A stretch of DNA of 64,000 nt from JANQNX01 sp040217095 (GTDB lineage: Bacteria > Pseudomonadota > Gammaproteobacteria > Eutrophobiales > Eutrophobiaceae). The number at the start of each line of letters is the position of its first letter. The first letter of the stretch is position 1. The position numbers and the translations under genes were made by a program. The notes beneath the pieces were generated by a model. The model saw only the letters and a program-made list of their open reading frames with translations, had not been told where the DNA came from and did no database searches. This document shows positions 24,248 to 32,586 of the stretch, piece by piece. The stretch covers positions 1,984,001-2,048,000 of the forward strand of contig OZ245888.1 in the NCBI GenBank assembly GCA_965229565.1. Reading direction: 5' to 3'.

Positions 24248-25444
24248 TTAGAAGAAGTAGGTTCCACCCAGACGGAAGGTGGTTAATTCATCAGCGCCGT
24301 TGTAACGACCTGTGGTATCACCATCAACTTCCAGGTCCAGCATTTCGAAAACGCCGTACATGATGAAAGAGCTACCAAAGTACTGGTTAACTTCAAAGCC
24401 GAGACGTTCAACTTCAGATCCAGTAAGTGCAGTATCTGAATATTGATCCATGTACAGACCGTAGTTTACGGAGATAGCGGTATCACCCAGGCTGTTGAAT
24501 GCTTTCTTGATACCGACCTTGGTCCAGAAGGCGTCAGTTTCGTCTTGTAAACCAGCGGTCACGCCATCCATGTCTTCCAGCTGATAGGCGATTGAACCAA
24601 AGATGCCGCTAGCCGGATCCATCAGACCCAACTGCATCTGAAAGTTGTCAGTAGAATCATTACCAAATGGGCCTACGGAACCATTGATCATCGCGTAACC
24701 AACTGCTAACTGGGTTTTGATTCCTGAGAACTCGCCCTTGTATTTGGCAGCAATGTCATATACGTCGTTGTTCGCCGCACCAACAGCTACGGTCACAGGA
24801 CCAAATGCCGGCAGGTCATAACGAACACCGTTACGGTAGATACCGTTACAGTCGATACCGATACCACCGATACCGGAACCACAGTTAAGGAAGTTATTCC
24901 AGTTCGCGCCTGCACCAGCACCAGTTACTCCACCAATTGCCTGAAAGTTACCTACGAATATAGGTGAAATGGCTGACCACAGGGTCAGTGACGGGTCTTC
25001 CAGTACAGCGATGTTATCGGTCGGCATGGATTGCAGACCAACGGTCACTTTACCAAAGTCACCTGAAATATTGAGGCTGTTACCAAGCACTCTTAACAGA
25101 TCACCTTGCCCAGTAATGTTGTTAGGTCCACCGATAGCTTCATCAGCAAAACCTACACCAGGTGCAGAACCAGAACCCAGCAAGCTGGTGCCAGATTGTG
25201 GTTCGATGATGACTTCCATACCAACTGTCAGGCCACTGCCGACATCGGTAGAACCAGACAACGTAATACGGCTACCCAGGGTATGGCCGTTTTCATTGTT
25301 CTGGTAAATACCAGAGTTATCGCCATCGTCGAAATAGGTAATACCTTCGTTAATCCAACCTGAAATGCTGACTTCAGCAGCCGCACTTAAAGGCAGGACC
25401 GCAGCCATGGCTGCAATACTTGCTTTTTTAATGTAGTTGTTCAC
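24248..25444 (-). CDS. Outer-membrane porin (Gram-negative general porin type)
   Basis: A 398-residue beta-barrel protein. Signal peptide at the start (KKASIAAMAAVLPLSAAAE), then alternating strands (VSISGWINEGITYFDD, SRITLSGSTDVGSGLTVGMEV), a constriction-loop-like stretch, and a C-terminal strand ending TTFRLGGTYFF with the terminal Phe needed for BAM assembly. Two cysteines lie close together (FLNCGSGIGGIGIDCNG) in a loop that is unusual for porins. The start codon is GTG with an ideal AGGAGG 6 bases upstream. It is a single-gene unit with its own terminator; substrate specificity cannot be read. Confidence 0.87.
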   Translation of the reverse strand: MNNYIKKASIAAMAAVLPLSAAAEVSISGWINEGITYFDDGDNSGIYQNNENGHTLGSRITLSGSTDVGSGLTVGMEVIIEPQSGTSLLGSGSAPGVGFADEAIGGPNNITGQGDLLRVLGNSLNISGDFGKVTVGLQSMPTDNIAVLEDPSLTLWSAISPIFVGNFQAIGGVTGAGAGANWNNFLNCGSGIGGIGIDCNGIYRNGVRYDLPAFGPVTVAVGAANNDVYDIAAKYKGEFSGIKTQLAVGYAMINGSVGPFGNDSTDNFQMQLGLMDPASGIFGSIAYQLEDMDGVTAGLQDETDAFWTKVGIKKAFNSLGDTAISVNYGLYMDQYSDTALTGSEVERLGFEVNQYFGSSFIMYGVFEMLDLEVDGDTTGRYNGADELTTFRLGGTYFF

Positions 25445-25456
25445 TTTTATCCTCCT

Positions 25457-25490
25457 AAGAATATTCTTCTTAAGTCTCTAGAGATTTAAG
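25457..25490 (-). promoter_or_regulatory. Two palindromes in the porin 5' leader
   Basis: AAGAATATTCTT (25457-25468, perfect) and a 22-base near-perfect palindrome (25469-25490, CTTAA-TCTCTAGAGA-TTAAG, one mismatched pair) lie back to back just upstream of the AGGAGG ribosome site. In the mRNA they would form hairpins that could stabilise the leader or control ribosome access, as known for other outer-membrane protein mRNAs. Confidence 0.5.
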
Positions 25491-25584
25491 TTGGCCTCCC
25501 CAGCCTTGCTCCCCTGCTCGGTTGTACAAATTCTGAAAGAAGCTTAAATGTCCGCACAAATTCTTCTTGTACTGGACGAGGAGA

Positions 25585-25613
25585 AAAATACTACGATTAA
25601 CCAGTAGTTGCAA
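25585..25613 (-). promoter_or_regulatory. Putative sigma-70 promoter of the porin gene
   Basis: On the minus strand TTGCAA (25613-25608) and TATTTT (25590-25585) are 17 bases apart. The leader would be about 135 bases and contain the palindromes at 25457-25490. Prediction from sequence only. Confidence 0.4.
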
Positions 25614-25818
25614 CTTATTTTTGTATTTTAGCAACAGACAGGCAAAAAACTGGTGTCACCCGTTGTTTTGATGCAACATGTATTTTTATCAATTTATTTA
25701 CTGAGACTTAGCGAATATATCGTATGTAAATTATAGTTGTGAACCAGGTTGCGTTGCACAATGATGTTGTTAATTCACAACATATTGTATTTAATCAATG
25801 AATTCAATTAGTTATGGG
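25614..25818. other. AT-rich gap between the porin promoter and the AOR operon end
   Basis: About 205 bases with no reading frame of note. GTTGT-TAATTC-ACAAC near 25768 is a short inverted repeat that might help end transcription of the minus-strand operon, but it lacks a T tract. Nothing else seen. Confidence 0.4.
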
Positions 25819-26106
25819 CTAGCCGCCGCCACGCTGGTAGATCTTGAAGAAGTGTTGCAGTAATTCCTGCTGGCGTTTTTCTGGCACCATATCGAAACGG
25901 AATTCAACATGTAGTACTGGAAGTCGAAGTGAGGCTATCTTTCTTTCCGTTTCTCGTTTCAACTTAATGACTGCATTACCCTGAGCAAGACCAAATGAAA
26001 TGCTGTTGCCATCCAGTTCGTAATCGAATTTAGCCAATGCCACTGGCAACAAACGTAGAAATTCATTTCGAGAGATAGTCATCTCCCTTTCAACATGGTT
26101 CGTCAT
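25819..26106 (-). CDS. Small unrecognised protein at the end of the AOR operon
   Basis: Up to 95 residues, rich in charged strands: ISRNEFLRLLPVALAKFDYELDGNSI, then VIKLKRETERKIASLRLPVLHVEFRF and a helix QQELLQHFFKIYQ, ending RGGG. No signal peptide, membrane segment or cysteine. An in-frame ATG at 26082 is an alternative start: a GGGAG abuts it with no spacing, while the first ATG has no clear ribosome site. It is last in the run ferredoxin-AOR-FAD subunit-MoaD-like, so a role in AOR maturation is plausible but inferred only from position. I do not recognise the family. Confidence 0.62.
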   Translation of the reverse strand: MTNHVEREMTISRNEFLRLLPVALAKFDYELDGNSISFGLAQGNAVIKLKRETERKIASLRLPVLHVEFRFDMVPEKRQQELLQHFFKIYQRGGG

Positions 26107-26137
26107 GTTTGGATCAAATCGAGTATCTATACTTCTT

Positions 26138-26185
26138 TGTCATTTCGAACGTAGTGAGAAATCTCCGAGATCTCTCGGTCGCCTG
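26138..26185. repeat. Partial copy of the TGTCATTTCGA repeat
   Basis: TGTCATTTCGA followed by GAGAAATCTC resembles the left half of the element at 21223-21300, and CCGAGA-TCTCTCGG forms a small dyad. It sits between two genes of the AOR operon. It lacks the right-hand GAAATGACA end. Confidence 0.45.
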
Positions 26186-26210
26186 CAACTCCATCAAGAT
26201 GAAAAACAAA

Positions 26211-26465
26211 CTAACCGCCAGCGACGGGTGGCCAAATAGCCAGCGTATCACCCTCACTGAAATGCATACTCGATCTCGCTTCAGGTTCCAGGTAGATACC
26301 ATTCAGCAATACCAGGTGTGCCGACTCACGCGGCACATTAAATTTATCGAGCAAGGTGTACGCTGTATCACTATCAGAAATGTTTATCTTGATAGCGTGC
26401 CTGTCGGCTTCTTCGGGAAGGTATTTACTCAGGGTTGCGTAAAGCTTGAATGTAATTTCCATCAA
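26211..26465 (-). CDS. MoaD/ThiS-like sulfur-carrier protein of the AOR operon
   Basis: An 84-residue ubiquitin-like protein starting MEITFKLYATLSKYLP and ending LAIWPPVAGG, with the terminal Gly-Gly of functional sulfur carriers. The canonical MoaD is at 13864-14100; this second copy is inside the aldehyde oxidoreductase operon, where MoaD-like genes are commonly found and are thought to supply the dithiolene sulfur for tungstopterin. Two adjacent ATGs (26465, 26462) are possible starts. It follows the FAD subunit gene by about 154 bases. Confidence 0.88.
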   Translation of the reverse strand: MMEITFKLYATLSKYLPEEADRHAIKINISDSDTAYTLLDKFNVPRESAHLVLLNGIYLEPEARSSMHFSEGDTLAIWPPVAGG

Positions 26466-26619
26466 TTAATGGCGCCTCTAAAAATGATCTTTTTTCACGA
26501 TTATTTTGTCAGCTCCGTGCTCGCATCCTAATGTATTGACTATACACTGCGGTTGTGCGCGCGGTGCTTCCTCACACTCACAAAAAAACCTCTATTTTTA
26601 AGAAGCATCCTTAAAAACT

Positions 26620-27885
26620 TTAAATGACACCCGCGTTGTGACCAATTGCCTGGGTACGTGCCAGGTAGGCTTCCATGATACGCGTTGGATCCTTCATCAG
26701 GTGATCCTTCCATTTATCGAGCTTCAAACGGGTTTGTATCAGGCCTCGTAACACGCCAACGTGTTGGGTCAGCCCCAGTGCCTGTGCACCAACCAGTATA
26801 TCGTCTTCAAATTGCAGGCTCAGGTAACGAAAACGGTCTTCATCACAGAGTTGCACGGAATCACCACCATCAACGCCCATCCACAAGCCGTAGGAACTGG
26901 AGATTAGACCCATGGTGTCAAGTACATTCATATTCACACAGCCCTGGTGCATAACATCCCTGCCGGCCATGTTCATGGCGGCTATACGACCGTGGTCGGC
27001 AGCAGTAGGCTGTATGGCTTGCACGGTATATTCACCGGTAGAGAAATCCTTGCCCTGGCAGACATCACCGGCAGCGTAGATATCAGGATTAACTGACTGT
27101 AGTCGTTCGTTTACCAACACGCCAAAGTCAGTATCGATGCCGCTACCCTCGAGGAACTGGATATTGGCCTGCACACCCGTCGCTGAGATAACAATATCCG
27201 CGTCAACGGTTTCACCATTATCGAGGTTTACCTTTAGCGCCTCGCCATCACCCCTGGTAATCGATTCCACCTTGGTCGAGGTATGTACATTGACACCCTT
27301 GTTCTGGCACCAGGTCTTTATCAGGTTGCCCGCCGTCTGGTCCATCATTCTCGGTACCATGCGGTCACCCATTTCAATCACGGTCAGGTTGACCTTACGC
27401 AGTGCAAGGGCCTCGAGGATGATACAGCCAATAAACCCGGCACCCATTAACACCACGTTGGCGCCCGGCTGGGCCTTGGCCACGATGTTACGACCGTCTT
27501 CAAGCGTCCAGCAGGAATGAATATTGGGTAAATCCATTCCTTCTATAGGGGGACGAATAGGATGTGACCCGGTTGCGATTAACAACTTATCGAAATCCAC
27601 GCTGTCCTGGTTAGCAAGTTCCAGCTTTTTACCTGCCGCATCAACCTTGTTCACACGGTCTCGAATCACATCGATATCCTTGTTACTGAAGTGACTCGTA
27701 TCCTTGCGCAGATAGGTACCGGTTTCATCAATCTTGTCGATGATGTAATAAGGCAGGGCCATACGTGAATAGGGCGGCTCCTGTTCCTCGCCAATCATGA
27801 TAATGCTTGAGGTCGGGTCTACCTTGCGCAGTGTTTCAGCCGCGATAACCCCTGCCGGCCCTGCTCCAATGATGACGTGTTTCAT
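26620..27885 (-). CDS. aorC: FAD/NAD(P)-binding subunit of the aldehyde oxidoreductase (AorC-like)
   Basis: A 421-residue pyridine-nucleotide-disulfide-oxidoreductase-fold protein: KHVIIGAGPAGVIAAETLR at the start (FAD motif), PYSRMALPYYI, LLIATGSHPIRPP, VVLMGAGFIGCIILEAL (NAD motif), and NPDIYAAGDVCQGKDF. No redox-active CxxC pair is in the usual disulfide position, so it works as an electron-transfer flavoprotein. It lies 35 bases after the AOR gene. In Aromatoleum aromaticum the AorC subunit lets the enzyme reduce NAD; this gene probably does the same. The C-terminal 100 residues differ from NADH oxidases and may contact the ferredoxin subunit. Confidence 0.86.
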   Translation of the reverse strand: MKHVIIGAGPAGVIAAETLRKVDPTSSIIMIGEEQEPPYSRMALPYYIIDKIDETGTYLRKDTSHFSNKDIDVIRDRVNKVDAAGKKLELANQDSVDFDKLLIATGSHPIRPPIEGMDLPNIHSCWTLEDGRNIVAKAQPGANVVLMGAGFIGCIILEALALRKVNLTVIEMGDRMVPRMMDQTAGNLIKTWCQNKGVNVHTSTKVESITRGDGEALKVNLDNGETVDADIVISATGVQANIQFLEGSGIDTDFGVLVNERLQSVNPDIYAAGDVCQGKDFSTGEYTVQAIQPTAADHGRIAAMNMAGRDVMHQGCVNMNVLDTMGLISSSYGLWMGVDGGDSVQLCDEDRFRYLSLQFEDDILVGAQALGLTQHVGVLRGLIQTRLKLDKWKDHLMKDPTRIMEAYLARTQAIGHNAGVI

Positions 27886-27920
27886 TCTTTACCCCTTCTA
27901 ATTACGCTACTCGCTTAATG

Positions 27921-29771
27921 TTACAGACCAAGTCGTGAACGCGTTTCGTCGGTAGGCACACCATCGGTTGTCCAGCCACGAATCTCGTAATACTTGGGCA
28001 ACATTTCTGCGAGGTTATTCACCTTGCCAGCAGCCGGGCCGGTTTTGGCCGCGTCATTCAACAGTCGCTTGGGCAGTGTATCCATATCACCGGTGATACC
28101 CGCGGCCAGGTTAAAGTCGCGTTCCAGGTTCCAGATACGCTCTCCCACTTCGAGCAGGTAGTCAGCTGACCAGTCACCCTCACACGCCGCGTTTATCTGA
28201 GGCGCAATATCTTCCAGGGTCCAGGCAAAGGTGGTGAATACGCATAGTCCTGATGAGTCCACGGCTGCCGTGGCGTCCTGGAAGGCCTTCACCAGTTCCG
28301 GCTTGCCGTCCGTTTCGAGCGGGTCGGTTTTTTCCGGAATACCCAGGATTTCAGAGGATACCGTGTAGCCCCTGAGATGACAGGCACCGCGATTGGAGGT
28401 GGCATAGCCAAGTCCCATACCCTGGATACCGCGTGGGTCGTAGGCCGGGAATTCCAGTCCTTTTACCGTCATGGATAAGTCAGGATGACCGTACTTTTCA
28501 CACAGCCGCTTGGAACCCAGGCCCAGGTCCTTACCAAAACCCTCACCCTTGGCCGTGACTTCAGCTGCCCACGCCAACGCTTCGGCCGAGCCAAACTTCA
28601 GTTCCATGCCACCGGTTTCCTTGGTGGTAATGGCACCCATTTCAAACAGCTCCATGGCCGCCGCCACGGTAGAGCCAAAGGTAATGGGGTCCATGCCGTC
28701 CTCGTTGCAGAGGAAGTTGGCATAGGTCAGTGCATCAAGATCATCCACGCCGCAATCGGAGCCTAACGCCCAGGCAGCCTCGTATTCCAGCCCCCCGGAG
28801 TTACCCCAGTACTGTGGCTTGTTTTCAATCGTAAAGTGGCCCTGGTCTATAGTAGATATACGGCCACAGGCAATAGTGCAGGCAAAACAGCCGGCATTGG
28901 TAGTGAGATTTGCCTTGCCGTCCGATTCGCGGGGCTCTTTCATCGCCTCACCGGAGATCTTGCTGGAACCCTCGAACTGTACTTCTTTCATATTGCGAGT
29001 TGGCATAGCGCCAACTTCGTTAATCACGTTCATCAGTACCTGTGTTCCAAGTGCTGGTAGACCCTCGCCGGTAACCGCATTGTCAGCCAGTACCTTTTTA
29101 CCCTCGTTGGTTGCCTTAATGAAACCCATTGGATCCTTGATGTTGCCGACACCCTTGGTACCGCGTACAGCCACTGCTTTCAGGTTCTTCGATGCCATCA
29201 CGGTACCGACGCCGGAACGGCCAGCGGCACGATGTAAATCATTAACGATGGCAGCATACAGGCAACCCTGTTCGGCAGAGCGGCCCACGCAGGCGATCCG
29301 AATCAGTGGGTCCTGGTGCTTCTTATGGATCAGTTCATCGGTTTCCCAGACAGATTTCCCCATGAGGTCATCGGCGGGCAACAACTGGGCCTTTTCGTTT
29401 TCCAGGTACAGGTAGACCGGCTTGGGTGATTTGCCTTCAAAGATAATCATGTCCCAACCGGCACACTTAATCTCGTTACCGATGAAACCGCCTGAATTAG
29501 AACAGGCAATAGTACCTGTGAGCGGACTTTTTGTGACGACTGAATAACGGCCACCGGTAGAGGCCATGGTGCCGGTCAGCGGGCCGGTAATCATAATCAT
29601 CTTATTGTCCGGTCCAAGTGCGTCACATTTCGGGTCGATTTCCTCCGACAAATACTTCGTGGCAAGCCCTCGTTGTCCCAGGTATTGTCGCGCCCAATCC
29701 ATGTTGAGCGGTTCTTCACTGATGGAGCCCTTGGTGAGATTGATTCTTAAAACTTTTCTGGTCCAGGCCAT
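27921..29771 (-). CDS. aorB: Tungsten-type aldehyde ferredoxin oxidoreductase large subunit (AorB-like)
   Basis: A 616-residue AOR-family protein that would oxidise aldehydes to carboxylic acids at a tungsten (bis-pyranopterin) site. The N-terminal domain has LGQRGLATKYLSEEI and ITGPLTGTMASTGGRYSVV; the cofactor-binding YSVVTKSPLTGTIACSNSGG follows. AGCFACTIACGRIS (CxxCxxxC) near residue 294 and a late cysteine in SSGLCVFTTF bind the 4Fe-4S cluster. GRSGVGTVMASKNLKAVAV is another AOR signature. Second gene of the operon, 35 bases after the ferredoxin gene. The natural substrate is unknown; aldehydes from PQQ-dependent alcohol oxidation are reasonable candidates. Confidence 0.93.
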   Translation of the reverse strand: MAWTRKVLRINLTKGSISEEPLNMDWARQYLGQRGLATKYLSEEIDPKCDALGPDNKMIMITGPLTGTMASTGGRYSVVTKSPLTGTIACSNSGGFIGNEIKCAGWDMIIFEGKSPKPVYLYLENEKAQLLPADDLMGKSVWETDELIHKKHQDPLIRIACVGRSAEQGCLYAAIVNDLHRAAGRSGVGTVMASKNLKAVAVRGTKGVGNIKDPMGFIKATNEGKKVLADNAVTGEGLPALGTQVLMNVINEVGAMPTRNMKEVQFEGSSKISGEAMKEPRESDGKANLTTNAGCFACTIACGRISTIDQGHFTIENKPQYWGNSGGLEYEAAWALGSDCGVDDLDALTYANFLCNEDGMDPITFGSTVAAAMELFEMGAITTKETGGMELKFGSAEALAWAAEVTAKGEGFGKDLGLGSKRLCEKYGHPDLSMTVKGLEFPAYDPRGIQGMGLGYATSNRGACHLRGYTVSSEILGIPEKTDPLETDGKPELVKAFQDATAAVDSSGLCVFTTFAWTLEDIAPQINAACEGDWSADYLLEVGERIWNLERDFNLAAGITGDMDTLPKRLLNDAAKTGPAAGKVNNLAEMLPKYYEIRGWTTDGVPTDETRSRLGL

Positions 29772-29806
29772 AATATTTTACCTCGTTCTAGATAGGTTAT
29801 GCGCCT

Positions 29807-30271
29807 TTAATCGGGAAGGTTCTGTGCTGCATGTGCTTTCATGCGTTCCAGGCCGGTGTGGTCAGCATCGACATACGTAATACACTGCGTCGGGCAGGCC
29901 TTGGCACACTCGGGGTCACCTCCACAGAGGTCGCACTTGTAAACCACGCTGGTTTCCTGGCTGTAATTCACCGTGCCAAACGGGCAGGCTATAGTGCAGA
30001 CCTTGCAGCCAACGCATTTATCAGCAAGGACTTCCTTGGCTCCCGTGGATTCATTAATAACAATGGCTTCAACAGGGCACGCGTGCATGCACCAGGCCTC
30101 TGAGCACTGGGTACAGGTATACGGTACGAAGCGTCCCTCATCGTGAAAGGCAAATACCTTGATGCGTGATTTCGCGGGATTGAAAACACCTTCTGCCTGG
30201 TATGAACATGCCATCTCGCATTGCAGGCATCCAGTGCATTTCTCTGGTTCGATCTGAAGCGAACGGAGCAT
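29807..30271 (-). CDS. aorA: Four-cluster ferredoxin subunit of the aldehyde oxidoreductase (AorA-like)
   Basis: A 154-residue polyferredoxin with four cysteine groups: CTGCLQCEMAC (near 14), CTQCSEAWCMHACP (near 53), CVGCKVCTIACP (near 87) and CDLCGGDPECAKACP (near 113). This four-cluster HycB-like layout matches the small subunit of AorABC-type enzymes and passes electrons from the tungsten subunit to the FAD subunit. It is the first gene of the operon, with a good GAGAGGGGG site before the ATG. No twin-arginine signal is seen, so the complex is cytoplasmic. Confidence 0.9.
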   Translation of the reverse strand: MLRSLQIEPEKCTGCLQCEMACSYQAEGVFNPAKSRIKVFAFHDEGRFVPYTCTQCSEAWCMHACPVEAIVINESTGAKEVLADKCVGCKVCTIACPFGTVNYSQETSVVYKCDLCGGDPECAKACPTQCITYVDADHTGLERMKAHAAQNLPD

Positions 30272-30357
30272 TACTACACCCCCTCTCTGGTAACTTGGTT
30301 ATAGTTAAGAATTTTAGAGTTGCCGTGCTGCTGGCCACTACTTAAATTTATGTTCTT

Positions 30358-30385
30358 TTTATAATTTATCTAAAAGTATAAACAA
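30358..30385 (-). promoter_or_regulatory. Putative sigma-70 promoter of the AOR operon
   Basis: On the minus strand TTGTTT (30385-30380) and TATAAA (30363-30358) are 16 bases apart. The leader would be about 80 bases. No sigma-54-type -24/-12 pair was found in this gap on the minus strand. Confidence 0.45.
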
Positions 30386-30980
30386 TAAAATTGATAATAA
30401 CACCAGATGTAATACAGGCAAATTTGACCTGTCCTGGAGTTTAAAGTTGTTGCAAATTTCCACACATTGCCTGCTTAGCTGATGTTAGCCGGCTGCATCG
30501 ATATTGAGCCGGTTATCATGGCCTTACGCTTTATCGCACAGGGTAAAAAAGAAAAGGAAATCTTCATGGTGTCTGCCCTCGCCGTGTCTGCCAGCTTGCC
30601 TGTACGGGACTCTCCTCCTTGTCGCTGTTTACTGAAAGACTGTAATGGCAATGAAAGCATGTAGATAGAAGTTTAAAGACAAACACCAGTCAAACTAGGT
30701 TTTGTAAGACAATGATTTATAAATGAATTAGACTACTACTCTGTGGCTACGATGACCAGATACTATACGGGAACGACGAACAACCGGGGTAAACTGCTCC
30801 TGCAATATCCGTCAAACAGAACCTGATGACAATAAAACATAAAACGCCGGATAAATTTCATGGTCATACTGAAGAGTACGGGTTACCGCGCGCTGCTGAT
30901 ACGATTTTAACCGGTTCATGCACAGGACCTGACGCGTGGCCTGCAGGATTCAGAAAAGTATTAGAGGACAACATAGAATA
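30386..30980. other. Long gap between the AOR operon and the beta-propeller gene
   Basis: About 600 bases without a convincing gene. A hairpin CCGGCT-N12-AGCCGG at 30489-30512 is present. 60-codon frames exist on both strands near 30480-30660, but without a ribosome site or coding-like composition. The promoter of the beta-propeller gene must lie here, but I could not pick it out. Confidence 0.5.
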
Positions 30981-31931
30981 ATGAAACACCTGATATGTTT
31001 GATTGTAGGTCTGGCCTACGCGGTCTCACCCCTTGCTGGCCCTTCCGGACATATTTTTGTTTCCAACGAAAAAGACAATAACGTGACTGTAATCGATGGC
31101 AATACGCTCAAAGTCATCGATACTATCCCCATTGGAGAACGTCCACGCGGTATCGGCGTTTCCCCTGACGGCAGCGAGCTTTACGTTGCAGTCAGCGAAG
31201 AAAACAAGATCAAGGTGGTTGATACCGCCTCCTTGCAAATCCTGCGCGAGTTTGATGCAGGCCCTGGTCCGGAAGCATTCGCCGTTCATCCTGACGGTAA
31301 TATCTACCTGTCGAATGAAGACAATGCCACTGCATCAGTCATCAATCCGAAAACAGGTAAGCTTATTGCACAAATCAGGGTGGGGCTGGAGCCCGAGGGA
31401 GTGGCTGTGTCAGAAGATGGTAAACGAGTAATCGTGACCAGTGAATCGACCAGTATGCTGCATGTCATCCGGGTCCCGGAACACACTATCGAATACAATA
31501 TCCTCGTCGGTGCCCGTCCGAGATCTGCTACATTTACCAGTAACGGCAATCTCGCCTACGCTACGGCCGAGGTCAGTGGTGAAGTATTCAAGGTAGACAT
31601 GAATACCGGAGAGGTATTAAAGACTTCTACACTGAATGACGATCGTGCCAAGCCCAAGGACGTGCTACTAAGTTATGATGAAAAAACATTGTACGTGGCT
31701 GGTGGCCGTTCCAATGTTGTCAAGGTAATGAATGCAGACACACTGGAGCTCATCAGGAAAATTTCGGTTGGAAAGCGTGTATGGGGGCTGGCGATGAGCA
31801 AGGATAAAAAGCGCCTGTTCACTACTGATGGCATCAGCGGCACGGTGTCTGTCATCGATACGGATAAAAATGAAAAGATCAAGGTAGTCCAGGTAGGTTC
31901 TTATCCATGGGGAATAGTCGTAAATGACTGA
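30981..31931 (+). CDS. PQQ-associated YVTN-type beta-propeller protein
   Basis: About 316 residues: a signal peptide (LICLIVGLAYAVSPLAG), then about seven repeats of the form VFVSNEKDNNVTVIDGNTL...VIDTIPIGERPRGIGVSPDG, as in VIDTASLQIL, VINPKTGKLI and VMNADTLELI. This layout matches the periplasmic beta-propeller proteins encoded with PQQ-dependent alcohol dehydrogenases in Pseudomonas and methylotrophs. The role is not established; it may bind a quinoprotein or cytochrome. I chose the ATG at 30981 (AGAGGA upstream, signal peptide next) over the longer frame from 30936. It is convergent with the response regulator gene (7 bases). Confidence 0.84.
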   Translation: MKHLICLIVGLAYAVSPLAGPSGHIFVSNEKDNNVTVIDGNTLKVIDTIPIGERPRGIGVSPDGSELYVAVSEENKIKVVDTASLQILREFDAGPGPEAFAVHPDGNIYLSNEDNATASVINPKTGKLIAQIRVGLEPEGVAVSEDGKRVIVTSESTSMLHVIRVPEHTIEYNILVGARPRSATFTSNGNLAYATAEVSGEVFKVDMNTGEVLKTSTLNDDRAKPKDVLLSYDEKTLYVAGGRSNVVKVMNADTLELIRKISVGKRVWGLAMSKDKKRLFTTDGISGTVSVIDTDKNEKIKVVQVGSYPWGIVVND

Positions 31932-31938
31932 TTACTGC

Positions 31939-32586
31939 TCAGGCCTGGATGATATTATAACGAATGGCCAGCCTGGCTATGTCTGCAGAAGTCGCCGCGT
32001 TTAACTTGCTCTTGATCTGTGTACTGTAATTGGCAACTGTCTTGTAACTGATCGATAAACGCTTCGCAATTTCACTGGTGTTCATACCCTCTGCCAGCAT
32101 GCAAAATATCTCGAACTCACGCGTTGACAGGTCAGACAATGGTGTCCCTGTACCACGTGATTTTTCATACTCCAGTAACGGTTGCAACTTTTCATCCACG
32201 TAGCGGTTGCCTTTCAATATCTCCTGTATTGCAACCAGTAACAAGTCTGGTGCCGAGCTTTTTGTCAGGTAACCCCTGGCACCGGCCTGCAGTGCCTGTT
32301 CAACGAAAATAACGTCTTCATGCATGCTGAACGCCAGGATGACGGCCTTCGGGTCCCGCGCCAGGATTCGCCGTATTGCCTCCAGTCCACCTATGCCCGG
32401 CAGCGACAGGTCCATGACCACCACGTCTGGCTGGTAACTGGTATATAGCCGACACGCTTCCTCGCCACTTTCTGCCTCGGCCACGACCTCCATGTTGGAA
32501 CTGCTCTTCATCAACATCTGATAACCGGCTCGAACAACGGCATGGTCATCTACCAGCAATATCTTGATTGTCTCTTCCATATTCAC
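31939..32586 (-). CDS. LuxR-type response regulator (MoxX/ExaE-like)
   Basis: A 215-residue NarL-family regulator: receiver domain (ILLVDDHAVVRAGY, phospho-acceptor D59 in VVVMDLSLPGIGG, the lysine in GYLTKSS) and a C-terminal LuxR helix-turn-helix (LSTREFEIFCMLAEGMNTSEIA). It overlaps the sensor kinase stop by 4 bases, so the pair is coupled. Regulators of this type (MoxX/FlhR in Paracoccus, ExaE and AgmR in Pseudomonas) control PQQ-dependent alcohol oxidation; the neighbouring beta-propeller gene supports that role here. Confidence 0.88.
   Translation of the reverse strand: MNMEETIKILLVDDHAVVRAGYQMLMKSSSNMEVVAEAESGEEACRLYTSYQPDVVVMDLSLPGIGGLEAIRRILARDPKAVILAFSMHEDVIFVEQALQAGARGYLTKSSAPDLLLVAIQEILKGNRYVDEKLQPLLEYEKSRGTGTPLSDLSTREFEIFCMLAEGMNTSEIAKRLSISYKTVANYSTQIKSKLNAATSADIARLAIRYNIIQA

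Noticed and set aside
30272..30500. Sigma-54 promoter upstream of the AOR operon
   Set aside because: A GG/GC pair near 30320-30340 on the minus strand has 13-base rather than 12-base spacing; a sigma-70-like pair fits better.
30482..30664. 60-codon open frames on both strands in the long gap
   Set aside because: No ribosome site, no family resemblance and no coding-like composition.
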